Shown here one piece after another: positions 11,446 to 23,033 of a DNA stretch of 64,000 nt. Under the pieces are notes generated by a model. That model searched no databases and had not been told where the DNA came from. It saw only the letters and a list, made by a program, of their open reading frames with translations. The stretch is taken from positions 39,034,204-39,098,203 of the forward strand of contig OW028582.1 of assembly GCA_932294295.1 (NCBI GenBank), in the 5' to 3' direction. Within the stretch, counting starts at the first letter, position 1, and every line of letters starts with the position of its first letter. The translations under genes were made by a program, and so were the position numbers. Source of the stretch: Alitta virens. Lineage: Eukaryota > Annelida > Polychaeta > Phyllodocida > Nereididae.

Positions 11446-13320
11446 GTGAAAGAACGCATTGAAAGAATGATGGATGCTTTTGCCGAATTCGAACAAGTGT
11501 ATGAAAGATACCATCAGCTACTGGAAACGGATGAAGATGTAGAGGGAAGTGACAGTTATTTCTTTCAAGCAGAAAATGCATATGTTAAAGCGCTGAATGA
11601 AGCTAAGGACTGGGTGAGATTAAGATAAGCTACTTGTGAAGTAAAAGTTGACATGAAACTGAATCTTGACAAGGACTATACATCATCATTGCAGTCTGTT
11701 ATTACATCTATGATCAATTGCCAAGATTGGACCTTGACCCATTTGATGGGGATGTAATGAAGTATCATACTTTCATATCCATTTTTGATGAAAGTGTTGA
11801 CAAGGTCTGTGCAGATGGAAATGCGAAGTTGCTGAGGTTAGTCCAATACACCAAAGGCTGTTCCAAGGAGGCAATTCGGTACTGCCCACTTGTAGGGTGA
11901 GAAGAAGGATATAAGCAAGTGAGAGACATGCTACGTCACTGATCGTATCATCAAGGAAATCAGAAATGGGAAGCCTGTGCGCACTTCGTCTGCTTGAAGA
12001 TGAAATGTCTAATTGTTTATATTGGCAAAGATAAAAAACTGAGTGAGGTTGAAAGTCAGACCTGCATAGTGGAAGTGATCAACAGACTGCAGCCATATCT
12101 CCGCATTAGATGGAAGCGAAAGACTCTTGAAATGAAGAGAAGCTCCCAGAAATATCCTGGATTCAAAGAACTGGTCGATTTTATAGTGCAGGAGGCGGAG
12201 GAAGAAAATGACCCTGTTTATGGTGGTGTAAATGATAAAGCTTGCAAGCATGATAAATTTTTCAAAGATAAATATTGTAAGACTGTTAGTTCATTGTCAT
12301 CAGGTGCAGAAAATACAATCTAGTAGAAGAAATGTGTGCTTAGCATGTAAAGGTGATCACCGCCTTTTGTTTTGTGATTTTTTCAAGGGCATGAAACTTA
12401 ACCAGAGAATTGATTTAGTCAAGCAGCATAAACTACGTGAGAAATGTTTGATTGGAAATCATACTGCCAGTAATTGTAGGAAGACCTTCACTTGTTCTGT
12501 AGTAATTCACCAGCAATTTGTGTTCCAGCTGTTACTGTTAAAGTTAATCAAGAAGTAATAACTTCTGCGGTGTTAGACACAGCGTCAACAAACAGTTTTT
12601 GTACATGTCGTCTGGTTGATAAGTTAAGAATCACTGGTGTTGTACATGAATATGCTCTTAGTACTCTCAGTAAATCTGAAGAACATAGGTTCACAAATAT
12701 TATAAATCTCAAGATAGAACTCTTGAGGCTCTAGAAATGTCTAATGTATTTATGGTAGATGCAATTCCTGTCAAAATACCAGATGTTGATTTTTGTAGAT
12801 ATTCACACAATATTGGTGTCCCTGCTGTGGGTTCAGATGTTGATATTCTCATTGGGTAGGATTATGCTGTGGCCTTGGTGCCTTTGGAGACAAGAGTTGG
12901 TTGTAAGTCGGAACCTTTTGGTATTCACACAATATTGGTGTCCCTGCTGTGGGTTCAGATGTTGATATTCTCATTGGGTAGGATTATGCTGTGGCCTTGG
13001 TGCCTTTGGAGACAAGAGTTGGTTGTAAGTCGGAACCTTTTGGTGTAAAAACTCTATTTACCATCAATCAATACAGGCCCAATCAAACTCAGCGGGTCAA
13101 ACAAAGAGGAAACAAAACAAAGCATCATTTTCTGAGTGAGCTTATCTGGCTTTTTTGCCAAACTGACATCAAAATAAAGACAGTCATTCCAAACATCCTT
13201 ACGCCTAATGCTTTGCTACGTGAATCAGAAGGAATTTTCACTTCTGAAGCCCGATCTTCCACAGGTAGAGTTGACAATAAATCATTGTTTGCCACAAATT
13301 TGGTAAGCTTTAAACCTCCT
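11446..13320 (+). pseudogene. BEL/Pao retrotransposon gag-protease remnant
   Basis: Fragments in several frames match the order of BEL/Pao Gag. A helical N-terminus (11446-11628) is followed by a capsid-type block with PRLDLDPFDGDVMKYHTF, LLRLVQYTKGCSKEAIRYC and GYKQVRDMLRH (from 11718). Next comes a segment ending FKELVDFIVQEAEEENDPVYGG. Zinc-knuckle-like Cys/His sequence follows (CLACKGDHRLLFCDFF, then CLIGNHTASNC). Last is a retropepsin-like block, SAVLDTASTNSFCTCRLVDKL, at 12556-12620. Stops and frameshifts throughout make it dead. A 122-bp tandem duplication lies in the protease part. RT sequence of the same superfamily follows immediately but on the other strand. Confidence 0.75.
12801..13044. 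repeat. 122-bp tandem duplication
   Basis: 12801-12922 is repeated as 12923-13044, with the unit starting ATTCACACAATATTGGTG. I saw no mismatch. It lies inside the dead BEL/Pao gag-protease region. Recent slippage or an assembly duplication. Confidence 0.9.
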
Positions 13321-14030
13321 TCATTTTGACAAGTTTTTGATCAAAACCCCATGATTAATTTCTGAAGCTTCTTCCAAATTTTCAAAACAAACAAGACATT
13401 CATTGACATAAAACCCATCTTCGACTACACCTTTAACCTGAGTGGAATAACCATCAAAATCACTGACAGTGCGGTGTAAAGCATAGGTAGCGGCGTCCAC
13501 TCCACACTCCACCAAACACATGAGAAGTCATATGCAACTTTACAACTTCACCCTCAGAATCAAGCCAAACAAATCGCAGACAGTCTTTTTGGTCTGGGGG
13601 TACTCTGACTTGGTAATACATACACTGAATGTTTACCATAACAGCCCACCCATGATTTCTAAACAGAAGTAGAACACTATGCAGCTTGTTTGTGTCCGGC
13701 CCCTGGAAAAAATTGTCATTTAGAGACTGGCCGTGATACCTGGCAGCACAAACACAGTGCACACTTTTCCGTTTTTTTTTATCTGTAACCACCACCTGAT
13801 GTGGTAGATACTATACTCTATCAGGATCAAACACATCATAAATAGGTATTGTTTCTGCTTACCCCTTCCTTCAAGAGCCTAGCCATTTCCTGATCATATT
13901 GTTCAAACAACGCAACAGAGTAATTGTCACGGAATGAATCAGAATTTTTTACAGGAATCGGACTTTGATAATGCCCATCAACAAATTTATGCTTTGCATC
14001 CCGTAACTCAATGACCCTTTGATCTTATTG
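13321..14030 (-). pseudogene. BEL/Pao reverse transcriptase fragment, inverted relative to gag
   Basis: Minus-strand reading gives the BEL/Pao RT start: a region with DAKHKFVDGHYQSPIPV and EQYDQEMARLLKEG (about 13870-14010). Then come VHCVCAARYHGQSLNDNFFQ, QVRVPPDQKDCLRFVWLDSE and LHMTSHVFGGVWS (13500-13795). Premature stops near 13800 and at the 3' end, and the lack of the catalytic YxDD block, show it is a fragment. Gag-protease of the same superfamily lies next to it on the plus strand, so the two were joined by inversion or are separate insertions. Confidence 0.8.
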
Positions 14031-14401
14031 TCATTGTTTTGTTGATGTGTTTTGTTACAATATGTCAATAAATTAAACTTAAAATTAGGTTGAAGGTCAT
14101 ATGTTTAGTCAGTTTACATATATCAGATGACACCAGAGGTCATGACCTGCGTCTTCATTAAATCTGGGTCAGTTGAGGTGATAAATGTTTGTTTCTGTTG
14201 CAAAGAATCCTTTAGTGATGTCCATATCGAATAAAATAAATAGATAATTTATGACAGCTATATTATCCTTTTGAGCCTAGTTCAGAAAGTATTTATAGGT
14301 AGCCATGACTCGAACTTACAGGAGATTTTATAGAACAAGATTTAATTGCTATAGTCCCATGAATATATTGGTGGAATATATCCTGCAAACTACAAGGTAA
14401 A

Positions 14402-14482
14402 ACAAAATCAGCATTAGGATATATTCCACCAGCACTAGCATTAACAATGTTTGATGCTTACATTCTCCCTATACTTGAATAT
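14402..14482 (+). mobile_element. Short LINE A-family fragment
   Basis: One frame reads TKSALGYIPPALALTMFDAY then ILPILEY, closely matching the post-RT region of LINE A ORF2 at about 29.6 kb. Sequence on both sides is unrelated and AT-rich, so this is an isolated scrap. Confidence 0.75.
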
Positions 14483-14545
14483 ATATTATATATATACTAT
14501 TTGCCCAACCCAAAATTGTCATATAATATATATATATGCTTTATA
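14478..14545. repeat. AT-rich microsatellite
   Basis: Two stretches of alternating TA (around 14482-14500 and 14523-14540) joined by a short unique piece. The surrounding 14.03-14.89 kb shows no gene. Confidence 0.8.
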
Positions 14546-15037
14546 GACAAAGTAATATCATACATGATACACTTGTAAAAAAGAACAGTAGTATAAAAGT
14601 TAAAGGTACACATTATAAATAGATTATCTACATATCCATGGTCCTAGTTGCTGAACAATAACACGGTAATAAGAGTCCTATATTTGATAGTGTCAGATCA
14701 ACATGAGGTATTTCTTGAGGATTAAGTTTTGTTTACATACATGTCACATGTATACAGTTAATGCTGTTCATTATCACAATGTTAATTTAAGTACAAAATT
14801 TGAATTAGGAGTATATACAACAAGGCATAGTCCACAAAGTAAAGTAAAAACATTTATTTATTGTCGGATAAAATGTACAAAGTGTAAAACATAAGCGCAA
14901 GCGCTTTTTGCCGACATAAAACAACAAAAACAAAGATAATAACAAAAGATCATGCAAAAATTAAGTTGATAATATAGGATCATCATTAAAATCACAATGT
15001 AACTTAAAATCGTATAATGGAAATACAGAGGCAAGCA

Positions 15038-17009
15038 TTACTTAAAATCACATAAAACACATAAACCACATAGACAATTTGGTACCCAATTTCTGATGAA
15101 GTCTTTAAAGTCAATAATGTTGTCAAAATCTCTTGTTAAATTTAGGCTGTTAAAATACATAGCGCCATGATGTTGTAAAGATTTAAAACCATATCTTACT
15201 GTATTAAAAGTTTTTGTCTTCAAGTGTATATATCTCATATCATAAGGTGAATTTTGTACTTTAAAAATGTCTGAGTCTATAGGTGGCATCATATCATTTC
15301 TTATCTTGAATACTGCTAGCAATAGCTCCCTTATTCTTGTTAAATACAAAGATGATTTATTACATTTTCTTAATAGCATAAGATATGTTGATTCAAAATC
15401 TAAATAGACATATCGTAGGGCTCTTTCATAAAGCTTTTCCATTTTTCTGCTATCAGTTACATTACAAAAATGATAGAGTGTTGAACAATAACTGAAATTT
15501 GATAAGACAAAAGCTTCAAGAATCTTCATTTTACATGGCACACTTAGTTTCTTTGACAATCTCCCAAGAGCACTTACTTGCCTAGCACATTTCACAGTTA
15601 TTTCCTTTATATGTTGATTGAAATTTAGTTGATCATCTATATAAACACCTAGTAGTTTGACACAGTTTTCTGTTTGAATAACATTTCCATCAAAACAAAA
15701 CATAATATCACACTTTTGCCTGCTAAAAACAATAGACTGAAACTTTGATGGATTTGCTTCCATGTGATTTAACTTAAACCATTCTAGAGCACAGTGAGAA
15801 GCATTTTCTAATTTACTTTTTACAATAGATGGATCTTTATGAAAATAGGCTAAAGAATTGTCATCTGCATAATTGTATATGTGACATTTACCTTTCAACA
15901 TCATTACAAGATCATTAAGAAAAATATTGAACAAAACTGGTCCAGTCAGTGACCCCTGGGGGACACCCCTTTCCACATGCAACCATTCACTTTTACAGGC
16001 TCCCTCCTAACCTTACTCTCTGTTTTCTATAAGATAGATAACTTCTGATGAAATTACAACTTTTGTGATCAGCACCATATGCAGCTAAATTAGCAATTGT
16101 AAGGCCATGGGGAATACTATCGAAAGCCTTTGATAGATCCATCATTATACATCCTACAGTGTCACCATTATCTAATGCACGTTTCCATTGCTCTACACAA
16201 TGCACTAAAACATTACTGCTTCCATAGTATTTCCTGTAAGCTGAAAGTTCTTTACACAGTATATTTTCAAAATAAGACATCAGCTGGTCACATATTAAAC
16301 CTTCTACGACTTTTGAAAGACTGATTAGAATACTCACTGGCCTGTAGTTGGCCTTGTCAAACTTATCTTTCTTCTTGAACAAGGGTACAACTTCAGCATG
16401 TTTGAGATCATCAGGGTAAATTTCCTGTGAAAAACTAATATTTATGAGTTTGCACAAATGTGGAATTAATGAGTCAGCACCTACTTTCAATAACTTGGCT
16501 GGAATGCAATCATAGCCAATGGCCTTCTTACAATTTAATCCCTTGAGTTTGTTTGAGACTTGAGAATTTGTGACAGGTGTGAAAGCAAAAGGAGTGATAG
16601 ACTGCTGATTGACATAGTTCTGAATGAAAGTTATGCTTGAGTGACCAGAGTAATGATCTAAAAGATCCAATGTATTTATGTCTTTTAGGTTGTTGGGTTC
16701 TGCCAGATTTTCTGTAATATTAACAAAATAAGCATTAAACAAATTTGCTACTTCATTTTGGTTTGCGATAATACATTCATTCTCACGCAGAGAAATGCAG
16801 TCATTTGAGCCTGAATGTTTGTCAGACATAAATGGGGAGATTGTCTTCCAAAAATCTCTAGCATTTTTTGTCTTTACACATCTTTCTCGAAAGTACTTCA
16901 ACATTGACTCTCTTTTTAATTTATTAACATAATTACGCTGTTTTCTAAATTTCAGCCATGCATTTTGACTTTTGAATTTGTTGAATTTTCGTCTTAACAT
17001 GGCTTTCAC
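15038..17009 (-). pseudogene. LINE E reverse transcriptase
   Basis: Two overlapping minus-strand frames (17009-15993, then 15982-15038) together cover a whole RT: KKAIGYDCIPAKLLK, ANYRPVSILISLSKVVE, MMDLSKAFDSIPHGL, then GVPQGSLTGPVLFNIFLND and the catalytic YADD (about 15865). A C-terminal region with ALRYVYLDFESTY follows. The frame changes at about 15985, just before GVPQG, so the protein is broken by an indel. Upstream, one TGA at 17022 separates it from the endonuclease in the same frame. Otherwise open over 650 codons, suggesting fairly recent decay. Confidence 0.85.
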
Positions 17010-17021
17010 ATTGATTGCTTT

Positions 17022-17586
17022 TCACAGTTGACCATTCATGTAGGGAACTTGCTTTCTCTGAATAACCTTCTTCTTAAGGGGTGCATGAGAATCAACAATC
17101 TCACTAAGTAGTCTATCGTGATACCACATGCTGTCATTTACATCATCAAACACCAAACCCACATGGAAAGGGGCCATATTCAATTGCTCAGTAAATTTTG
17201 CTTTATCAAATTTCTTGTAAGATCTATATGTTACAGCATGTGGAATAAATTTTGGACAATTTACTCTTGTAGCAGCACATACAACATTGTGAAAGTCACT
17301 GACTCCTAAACATACATTTAGACATGCTATAAGCCTCTGTGCACTATTTGTGACAATAGGATCAATCAGAGTGGGATTAGAAACACTTTTAAAACATGTC
17401 AGCTCTTTTATGACATTTTTCAAATTGTAAGAATCAAAGACATCAGACATAGCATTTGGTGTGATTTTAAGATTGACATTAAAATCACCAAACAGGTAAA
17501 AGAAGTTACTTTCCAATGCACATTTGTCTAATATATTTGAGATTGCTGACACCAAATTATCATTATTGATCCTAGGTGGTTTATAT
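17022..17586 (-). pseudogene. LINE E endonuclease, C-terminal part
   Basis: Minus-strand frame with the AP-endonuclease signatures YLFGDFNVNLKI and an LGVSDFHNVV motif (the family's SDH-type position). Its upstream end, KPPRINNDNLVSAISNILDK, directly abuts the insertion at 17587. The N-terminal part resumes at 19150. The 3' end runs by one TGA into the RT. Confidence 0.8.
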
Positions 17587-19149
17587 TGTCGTATGATGCC
17601 AGGAGGAGCATCCTCCTTCTCAAAATATGTAAAAAAGAAATCTAGTTACCACGAAAATAATAATGAACATTACCTCAAGTTGTATATACCAAAAGTTATT
17701 AAAGATGGAATTATAGGTTAAGTGACAGTGATTTTACCAATGAATTAATATGTAATATTTTGTAATAATTCCTAGAAGTCTATATGAACCCCAAGGGACA
17801 CCTAGTCTAGTATATCTATGTGTATTGATATTATGTCTTAAATGTAATTTAGAATTGAACTTAATGATGACATGTTATATATAATGAACAAAATAAGTTG
17901 TATAAACTGTAAACATGTAATATGATCATTCACATAATTTATGCTGTATGATTCTAATCAATGTGCCCACTGTAGGGCTATTAAATGTATTAATGTTTAA
18001 TTGAAACTTAATCTTGAGTGCCCACTGTAGGGATGAATAAAGAAACTGTGTATAATTAATGAATTACTTGTAAATCCCACTGCAGGGATGTAAAATGTCA
18101 TAATATATGTCTATGCAAATAATTTTTATGTACACATTGTATGAATATTAATATACTAATGCATGCTTATAATCTAGCATTCCCACTGTAGGGACATATA
18201 ATCATATATATATGTGTATTAACAAAATGTATAAAATTTGATATTGTGTAATCAATTGGATATTGTATGTGATATAAATGAATTATATATGATTAATTTT
18301 GGTCTGAAATGTTCATGTTACACATATACAAACTAAGTTGTGCATTCCTTGGCCAGTAATATGCAGAGGGGTAAAACAAAATTAGCTCATATCTGCACCT
18401 CTCCTGAAAACCCGCTGTAGGGCACTGCTTCTCGCAGCTACTAGCCTAAGCCAAATTGAATAAGGGGGGGGGGGGGGGGTTTTAGAAAGAAGTATATAAC
18501 TAGGGGAAAAATTAGTAGAACAGAAAGGACCTCAAGAAGTAGAAGGAGAAAAGAAGAGATAAGAGAGAGAGAGAGAGAGAGAGAAACAGAGAAAGAGAGA
18601 GAGTCTGGGCAGTCAGTAGAAGAGAAATGAATATAGAGAAATAGCCTGAGAACACAGTAAGTATAAGATTGTTTAGAAATTCAATGTTTATTAGATATTA
18701 TTACCTATAGGAATTGTGTTTGGTCAAAGAATGCCAACTTATATTGCACACTGTTTGTAGGTTCAATGTTTTGACTGTGTTTTTCAATCTTGAATATTAG
18801 TTACTCTAGTTTATATCTTAATCTGTGTGCATTGTATTCCTTATTAAATATTTGAAATTTACTATTGCTGTCCTAGTCCATTCACTGAAATCAGAATCTA
18901 GTGACCTGTAACGGAATGACTAGATGAAACTGAATCATTCATTTAAGAAAATAATGAAATATAGAAGTAATCAATTTAATACAATCAATTAACTATCATT
19001 CACAAAGTAAGTTAACAGATCATTGACAAAAAGACTTTCGGCTGAGTTCTAGAATTTCCATACTTTGATAAGACCTTTGTCACCTTCTGCAAAATCCCGG
19101 CTTTGGACTAATTAACTTAATTAACTTAATGAGTAATTATTGCCAATCA
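17587..19149. mobile_element. Probable solo LTR (1.56 kb) inserted in LINE E
   Basis: A non-coding block with TG...CA ends that exactly interrupts the LINE E endonuclease. Internal signs of an LTR: TATATAAC at about 18491 followed 166 bp on by a GTAAGTATAAG splice-donor consensus (18657). The 5' LTR of the giant element shows the same spacing (42034 to 42204). It carries five copies of CCCACTGTAGGG (17966, 18021, 18076 with one change, 18182, 18411 with one change), a 16-G run and a GA microsatellite. The target-site duplication is unclear, about 3-5 AT-only bases. It could instead be an unrelated non-autonomous element. Confidence 0.55.
18464..18602. repeat. Poly-G run and (GA)n microsatellite
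   Basis: Sixteen consecutive G at 18464-18479, followed by AG-rich sequence with a (GA)n tract from about 18561. Both lie just around the predicted transcription start of the solo LTR. Confidence 0.9.
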
Positions 19150-19824
19150 ATAATATAACAAAATTAGAAATATATTTTCTTTGTTAATAACAATCTCAAC
19201 AACTATGCTTTCAACACCATTGGTATCAGACATTATATCTTTTCTAATTTGACTTGGTATGGCCCTATTCACGTACATCAGGAGGCCTCCACCAAAGCAA
19301 TTTCTGTCTTTTCTGTATATTACAAAGTTTTCCACTTTAAATTGAGCAATAGGAAAGCTAGTGTCCAATTTGGTTTCAGTTAATCCTAAAATATCAACAC
19401 TTTGTAAAATCATGGAGACTTCATTTAGTTTGTTTCTTAAACTATTAATGTTCAAATGACCAAATATGATTTTGTCTTTGTGCCTTGTTCTAAAATTTAC
19501 AAGGCTTGAAAAGCTTGGAGCCAAGTCAGCAGAACCAAGCAATTCAATTTTTGTGGCCTTCTCCGCTGCACTTGAAGCACTGTAAAGATTTACCGTGTTT
19601 ACAGTTTTGATACACATGGTTTTTTTCACCACAATACCAGCAACTTGCATTAAATTGGTTCTCTGATGATTGGTGTGCGTGTTATGGTTTTCCACACTGG
19701 ATTTTGAATTACTATAATGGTAGTTCCTCTGAGAAGATCCAGTATGGTTGCGGTGTCTAGGGAGATCAGGGTGGTGGGACATTCCTCTCTGATGGTTTGA
19801 GTGGCTAGATAGGGGGACATACAT
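19150..19824 (-). pseudogene. LINE E ORF1 zinc knuckles and endonuclease N-terminus
   Basis: Reading the minus strand, one frame at about 19660-19560 encodes two retroviral-type zinc knuckles: CWYCGEKNHVYQNC fits CX2CX4HX4C, and CFKCSGEGHK begins a second. The next frame (to 19150) carries the endonuclease start, FGHLNINSLRNKLNEV, ILGLTETKLDTSFP and GGGLLMYVNRAIPSQ. The two lie in different frames, so there is either an ORF1/ORF2 boundary or a frameshift near 19550. The endonuclease stops where the solo LTR is inserted. Confidence 0.75.
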
Positions 19825-19833
19825 GTTTTTGAT

Positions 19834-21084
19834 TACTTTGACATTTGCATGATTACAGAGACGTGGCTAGACGACGCTGACACAGTACTTGTGACTGAAG
19901 TGACACCTAGTGGATACTGTTTTGATCATCTGCCAAGGAAGAAAAGAATGAAAGGAGGAGTTGGGATTCTGTGTAAGCAGGACCTCAAACCATAAAGAAG
20001 ATCAATAATTAGTATACAAGCGACCTCCTTTGAATGCTGTGAGTGGATATTAAAACTTAAGACTGAGACCTCCTTACTCTGATGTTAATCAATACACGCT
20101 TTCCAATTTTATTGAAGAATTCAGTAATTACTTGGAATCAGTTATAACCCTCCCTCATAAGATCTTGATAGGGGGCGATTTTAACATACACTTGGATGTT
20201 CAGGATAAAATGGACTCTAAGAAATTTAATGCCTAATAATCACCTTTTAATCTAACCAATCACGTACATGCCCCAACACATACTGGAGGTCACACACTTG
20301 ACCTGCTGATTACCAGGGAAGGTGATGATTTACTTGTTCAACCTCCTGAGATCAGATCTTTTATCTATGATCATTGTTTTATTCGAGCAATTACAACATT
20401 AAATAAGGAGGCTCCAAAATCTAAAACAATAACTTTCAGGCGAATTAAAGGCATTGACATCTCTCAATTTAAGTCTGACCTCAAATCCGGCGAACTACTA
20501 AGTCTAAGTGACAAGACTGTTCATGAAAAAGCTGCCATCTATGATAGAGTTCTAACTGAAACTCTTGATGTTCATGCCCCAAAAACCACAAAAACTGTAA
20601 AAATAAAGTCAGGATCCCCATGGTACAACAATGAGTTGAGATTAATGAAGATTCAGAAAAGAAAAGCAGAAAGGAAGTGGTTGAAATCTAAGCAGCAAAT
20701 GGATTTAGCAAACTTTAGAGAACTAACTTCTAAATATATTGACGAGTGCAATGCTGTTAAGATCTTGCACCATAGTGAGGAAACTAATCAATGTGAAGGT
20801 GATCAGTGTTAACTGTACAAATTGGTCAATAAACTCATCGATGGTGAAAAAAGAATTATTTATCCTGAATGTACTAATGATCAAAACCTCAGCGAGGAGT
20901 TCCCCCATTATTTCATTGAAAAAATTGATAACATCATGCTTGATATTGAGAGAACTATTGAAAATGAGCAGATTAATGACATACATGAGTATGAAACTAA
21001 CAATATTATGTCTGACAAACTCTGTGATTTCAGACCACTCTCAAATGATGAAGTGCTGAAATTGATTACTAAATCAAAGACTAA
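19834..21084 (+). pseudogene. LINE D endonuclease and linker
   Basis: Shifting frames encode CMITETWLDDADTVL, KGGVGILCKQ, ILIGGDFNIHLDV and HTLDLLITREGDD (endonuclease), then a linker with SGSPWYNNELR and KRKAERKW. It ends in FRPLSNDEVLKLITKSKTKG, which normally leads straight into the RT palm. Multiple indels occur (about 20040, 20235 and 20815). The reading stops at the foreign block at 21085. Confidence 0.8.
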
Positions 21085-21320
21085 AGGGCCTATCTCACAT
21101 AGCCGAGTGACAATGCCGAGTGATGCCGAGTGCTTAATAAATTAGGCAGTCGGGAATACACGGCTCTGCACGCCGACCACTCTGGAAAAGCTCGTAAATA
21201 CACAGCAATACTCGTAGAACGATCGTAAAGATTTAAACATGTTTAAAACTTTTTAGGATTGTCGCCGAGCAAATTTGCTCTGAAATTGCTCGGGATTTAC
21301 ACGGGATTAACTCGCCGTGC
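21085..21320. mobile_element. Foreign non-coding block replacing part of LINE D RT
   Basis: Begins GGCCTATCTCACATAGCCGAG, similar to the 8.43-kb MITE-like start. It is rich in CCGAG, CTCG and CTCGG motifs with partial inverted symmetry (GCCGAGCAAATTTGCTC near 21265). LINE sequence is missing here, so a deletion accompanied the insertion or the MITE arrived by template switching. The right border is a 21-bp duplication. Confidence 0.45.
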
Positions 21321-21360
21321 ACTCTGAGAGTACACTTGGTCACTCTGAGAGTACACTTGG
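21320..21360. repeat. 21-bp tandem duplication
   Basis: CACTCTGAGAGTACACTTGG is repeated at 21320 and 21341. It sits at the junction between the foreign block and resumed LINE D RT sequence. Confidence 0.9.
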
Positions 21361-22495
21361 AGACCTCACTTGTTAAAATACACTCCGATATTATGAACAA
21401 CATGGATCAGCAAAAAGTTACATTGCTGATACTCCTTGACCTGTCGGCCGCATTCGACACGTCAACTTGGACATCCTCACAAGCATCTTTAGAAATAGAT
21501 TCAACATTGGCGGAAATGTACTGAACTGGTTTAGAACATACTTAAGTGACAGAAGCCAATGGATTAGAATAAATGATGCTATCTCTGAGGCACATAGGAT
21601 TAAATTTGGTGTCCCTCAGGGAAGCTGTGCTGGCCCAGTTATATTTCTTGGATATCTTAGCTCTCTTTATGACATCATCGAAAAACATTTGCCCAAAGTA
21701 AAAGTTGGTGGCTATGCGGACGATCATCAGCTTTATCTGGCCTACAGCCCTGGAAATGATGCGATTGAAGAAGATATGATCAGACAACTGGAAAATTGCA
21801 TTGCGGATGTGCGGTTATGGATGCTCAGACATCGTCTTAAGATCAACGATACGAAGACCGAATTTATGTTACTTGGTACACGCCAACAACTTTTTAAAGT
21901 GAACTCTTGTAGTATCGAAGTGGGTCAATCCAACATTGAACCTACATCAGTAGTCCGGAACCTTGGTGTTCTGTTTGACCCTCAAATGTCTATGATTGAC
22001 CATGTCAACAGCATATGTAGGAGAGGTTTTGCTCAACTGAAGAAGATTAGACAGATAAGAAAGTACCTCGATCAACAAGTAACTGAAAGCATAGTCCACT
22101 CGTTTGTTACCAGTAACATAGACTATTGCAATGCTCTGCTTTATGGGGCACCAAAGTTTGTCATTCAGAGACTACAGAAGCTGCAAAATGCGGCAGCTAG
22201 AGTTATCTGTAATGTCCGGAAGTACGAGCGCATCACCCCAGTGATGAAACACCTTCACTGGCTGCCCGTCGTCTACCACATTTATTTCAAGATCACCTTA
22301 CTGACATTCAAGTGTGTGCATAATCTGGCTCCGGATTATCTGAGGGAACTTGTCGTGCCTTATGCACCTTCAAGATCTCTGAGATCAAGTAGCAAGCTTT
22401 ATTTAAAGATACCCAGAGGCAAGACCAAGACTCTGGGCCCCAGGGCCTTCACTATCTCCAGCCCTACTGTCTGGAATGGGTTGCCTGGTGTATGA
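21336..22495 (+). pseudogene. LINE D reverse transcriptase, C-terminal part
   Basis: Resumes with the HSDIMNNMDQQKVTLLILLD block, LDLSAAFDT, then after a frameshift at about 21461 a 340-codon frame: GVPQGSCAGPVIF, GYADDHQLYLAYSPG (catalytic YADD, about 21715), RNLGVLFDPQMSM, RLQKLQNAAARVI, HWLPVVYHIYFKI and FTISSPTVWNGLPG. The HWLPV and WN-LP blocks are hallmarks of the L2/CR1 group C-terminus. Reading beyond the stop at 22493 shows ILKRKLKTHYF in another frame, the usual family end. Confidence 0.85.
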
Positions 22496-22710
22496 GGCAA
22501 ATTACCAGCCTGGAGATTCTCAAACGGAAATTGAAGACTCACTACTTCGAATTAGCATATGCAAGCTCCTAAATTTCTCGATTTTAAATTGACTTTCAAT
22601 TTCGCTTGAACTCTCACAATTTTCTTTCTCTGTAAAGTGCTGCAGAGTGTTTGCAACATCAGTGGCACTCTAAATAATTAAAATAATAAATAATAATAAA
22701 AAATGGATAT

Positions 22711-23033
22711 TGTCATTATTTTAGAAATATGTGTGGATATGTATAAATATATATATGATTGGTAGTCTCACTAGACATCATTGAAGTGCCGCTCACGCAA
22801 GACTACCATAGAATTTAAAACAACTGAATTAGATTAGAATAGCTCATAAGAAATAGGAAAAGAACATCAGGAGAACTGACACCAGTATATCCAACTAGAT
22901 AGATATGGACAATAAGAATTTAAGAAAAATAATTACTAATTTTTTAATAAGAATTAACATTGGATATACTGGTGCCATTTACAGCCATTAATTGATATAA
23001 AAAGAGAGGAAGAAGTCAGAATAATTGTGTAAA
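22711..23033. other. AT-rich spacer with a 15-bp inverted repeat
   Basis: No gene. CACCAGTATATCCAA (22880-22894) and its exact complement TTGGATATACTGGTG (22960-22974) could form a stem with a 65-base loop. A small MITE or a LINE 3' UTR structure is possible. Confidence 0.7.

Larger units (their letters stand above)
14890..19829 (-). mobile_element. LINE E: nearly complete non-LTR retrotransposon, split by an LTR insertion
   Basis: Minus-strand CR1/Jockey-group LINE. From its 5' side (high coordinates) it has an ORF1-like zinc-knuckle region, an AP endonuclease and a reverse transcriptase, ending near 14890 in an AAGCGCAAGCGCTT hairpin-like 3' end. The endonuclease is interrupted by the 17587-19149 insertion; removing it makes the endonuclease frame continuous. 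Damage besides that: one in-frame TGA at 17022-17024 and a frameshift at about 15985. No element-specific microsatellite tail was seen. Confidence 0.8.
19834..22710 (+). mobile_element. LINE D: L2/CR1-type retrotransposon, 5'-truncated and internally replaced
   Basis: Plus-strand LINE abutting LINE E head to head. Starts inside the endonuclease, runs through RT and ends in a 3' UTR with an (AATAAT)n-type tail at about 22675-22710, as is typical of L2/CR1. About 240 bp (21085-21320) of unrelated sequence replaces the part of RT between the linker and the HSTE-like block. Several frameshifts make it dead. Confidence 0.85.
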
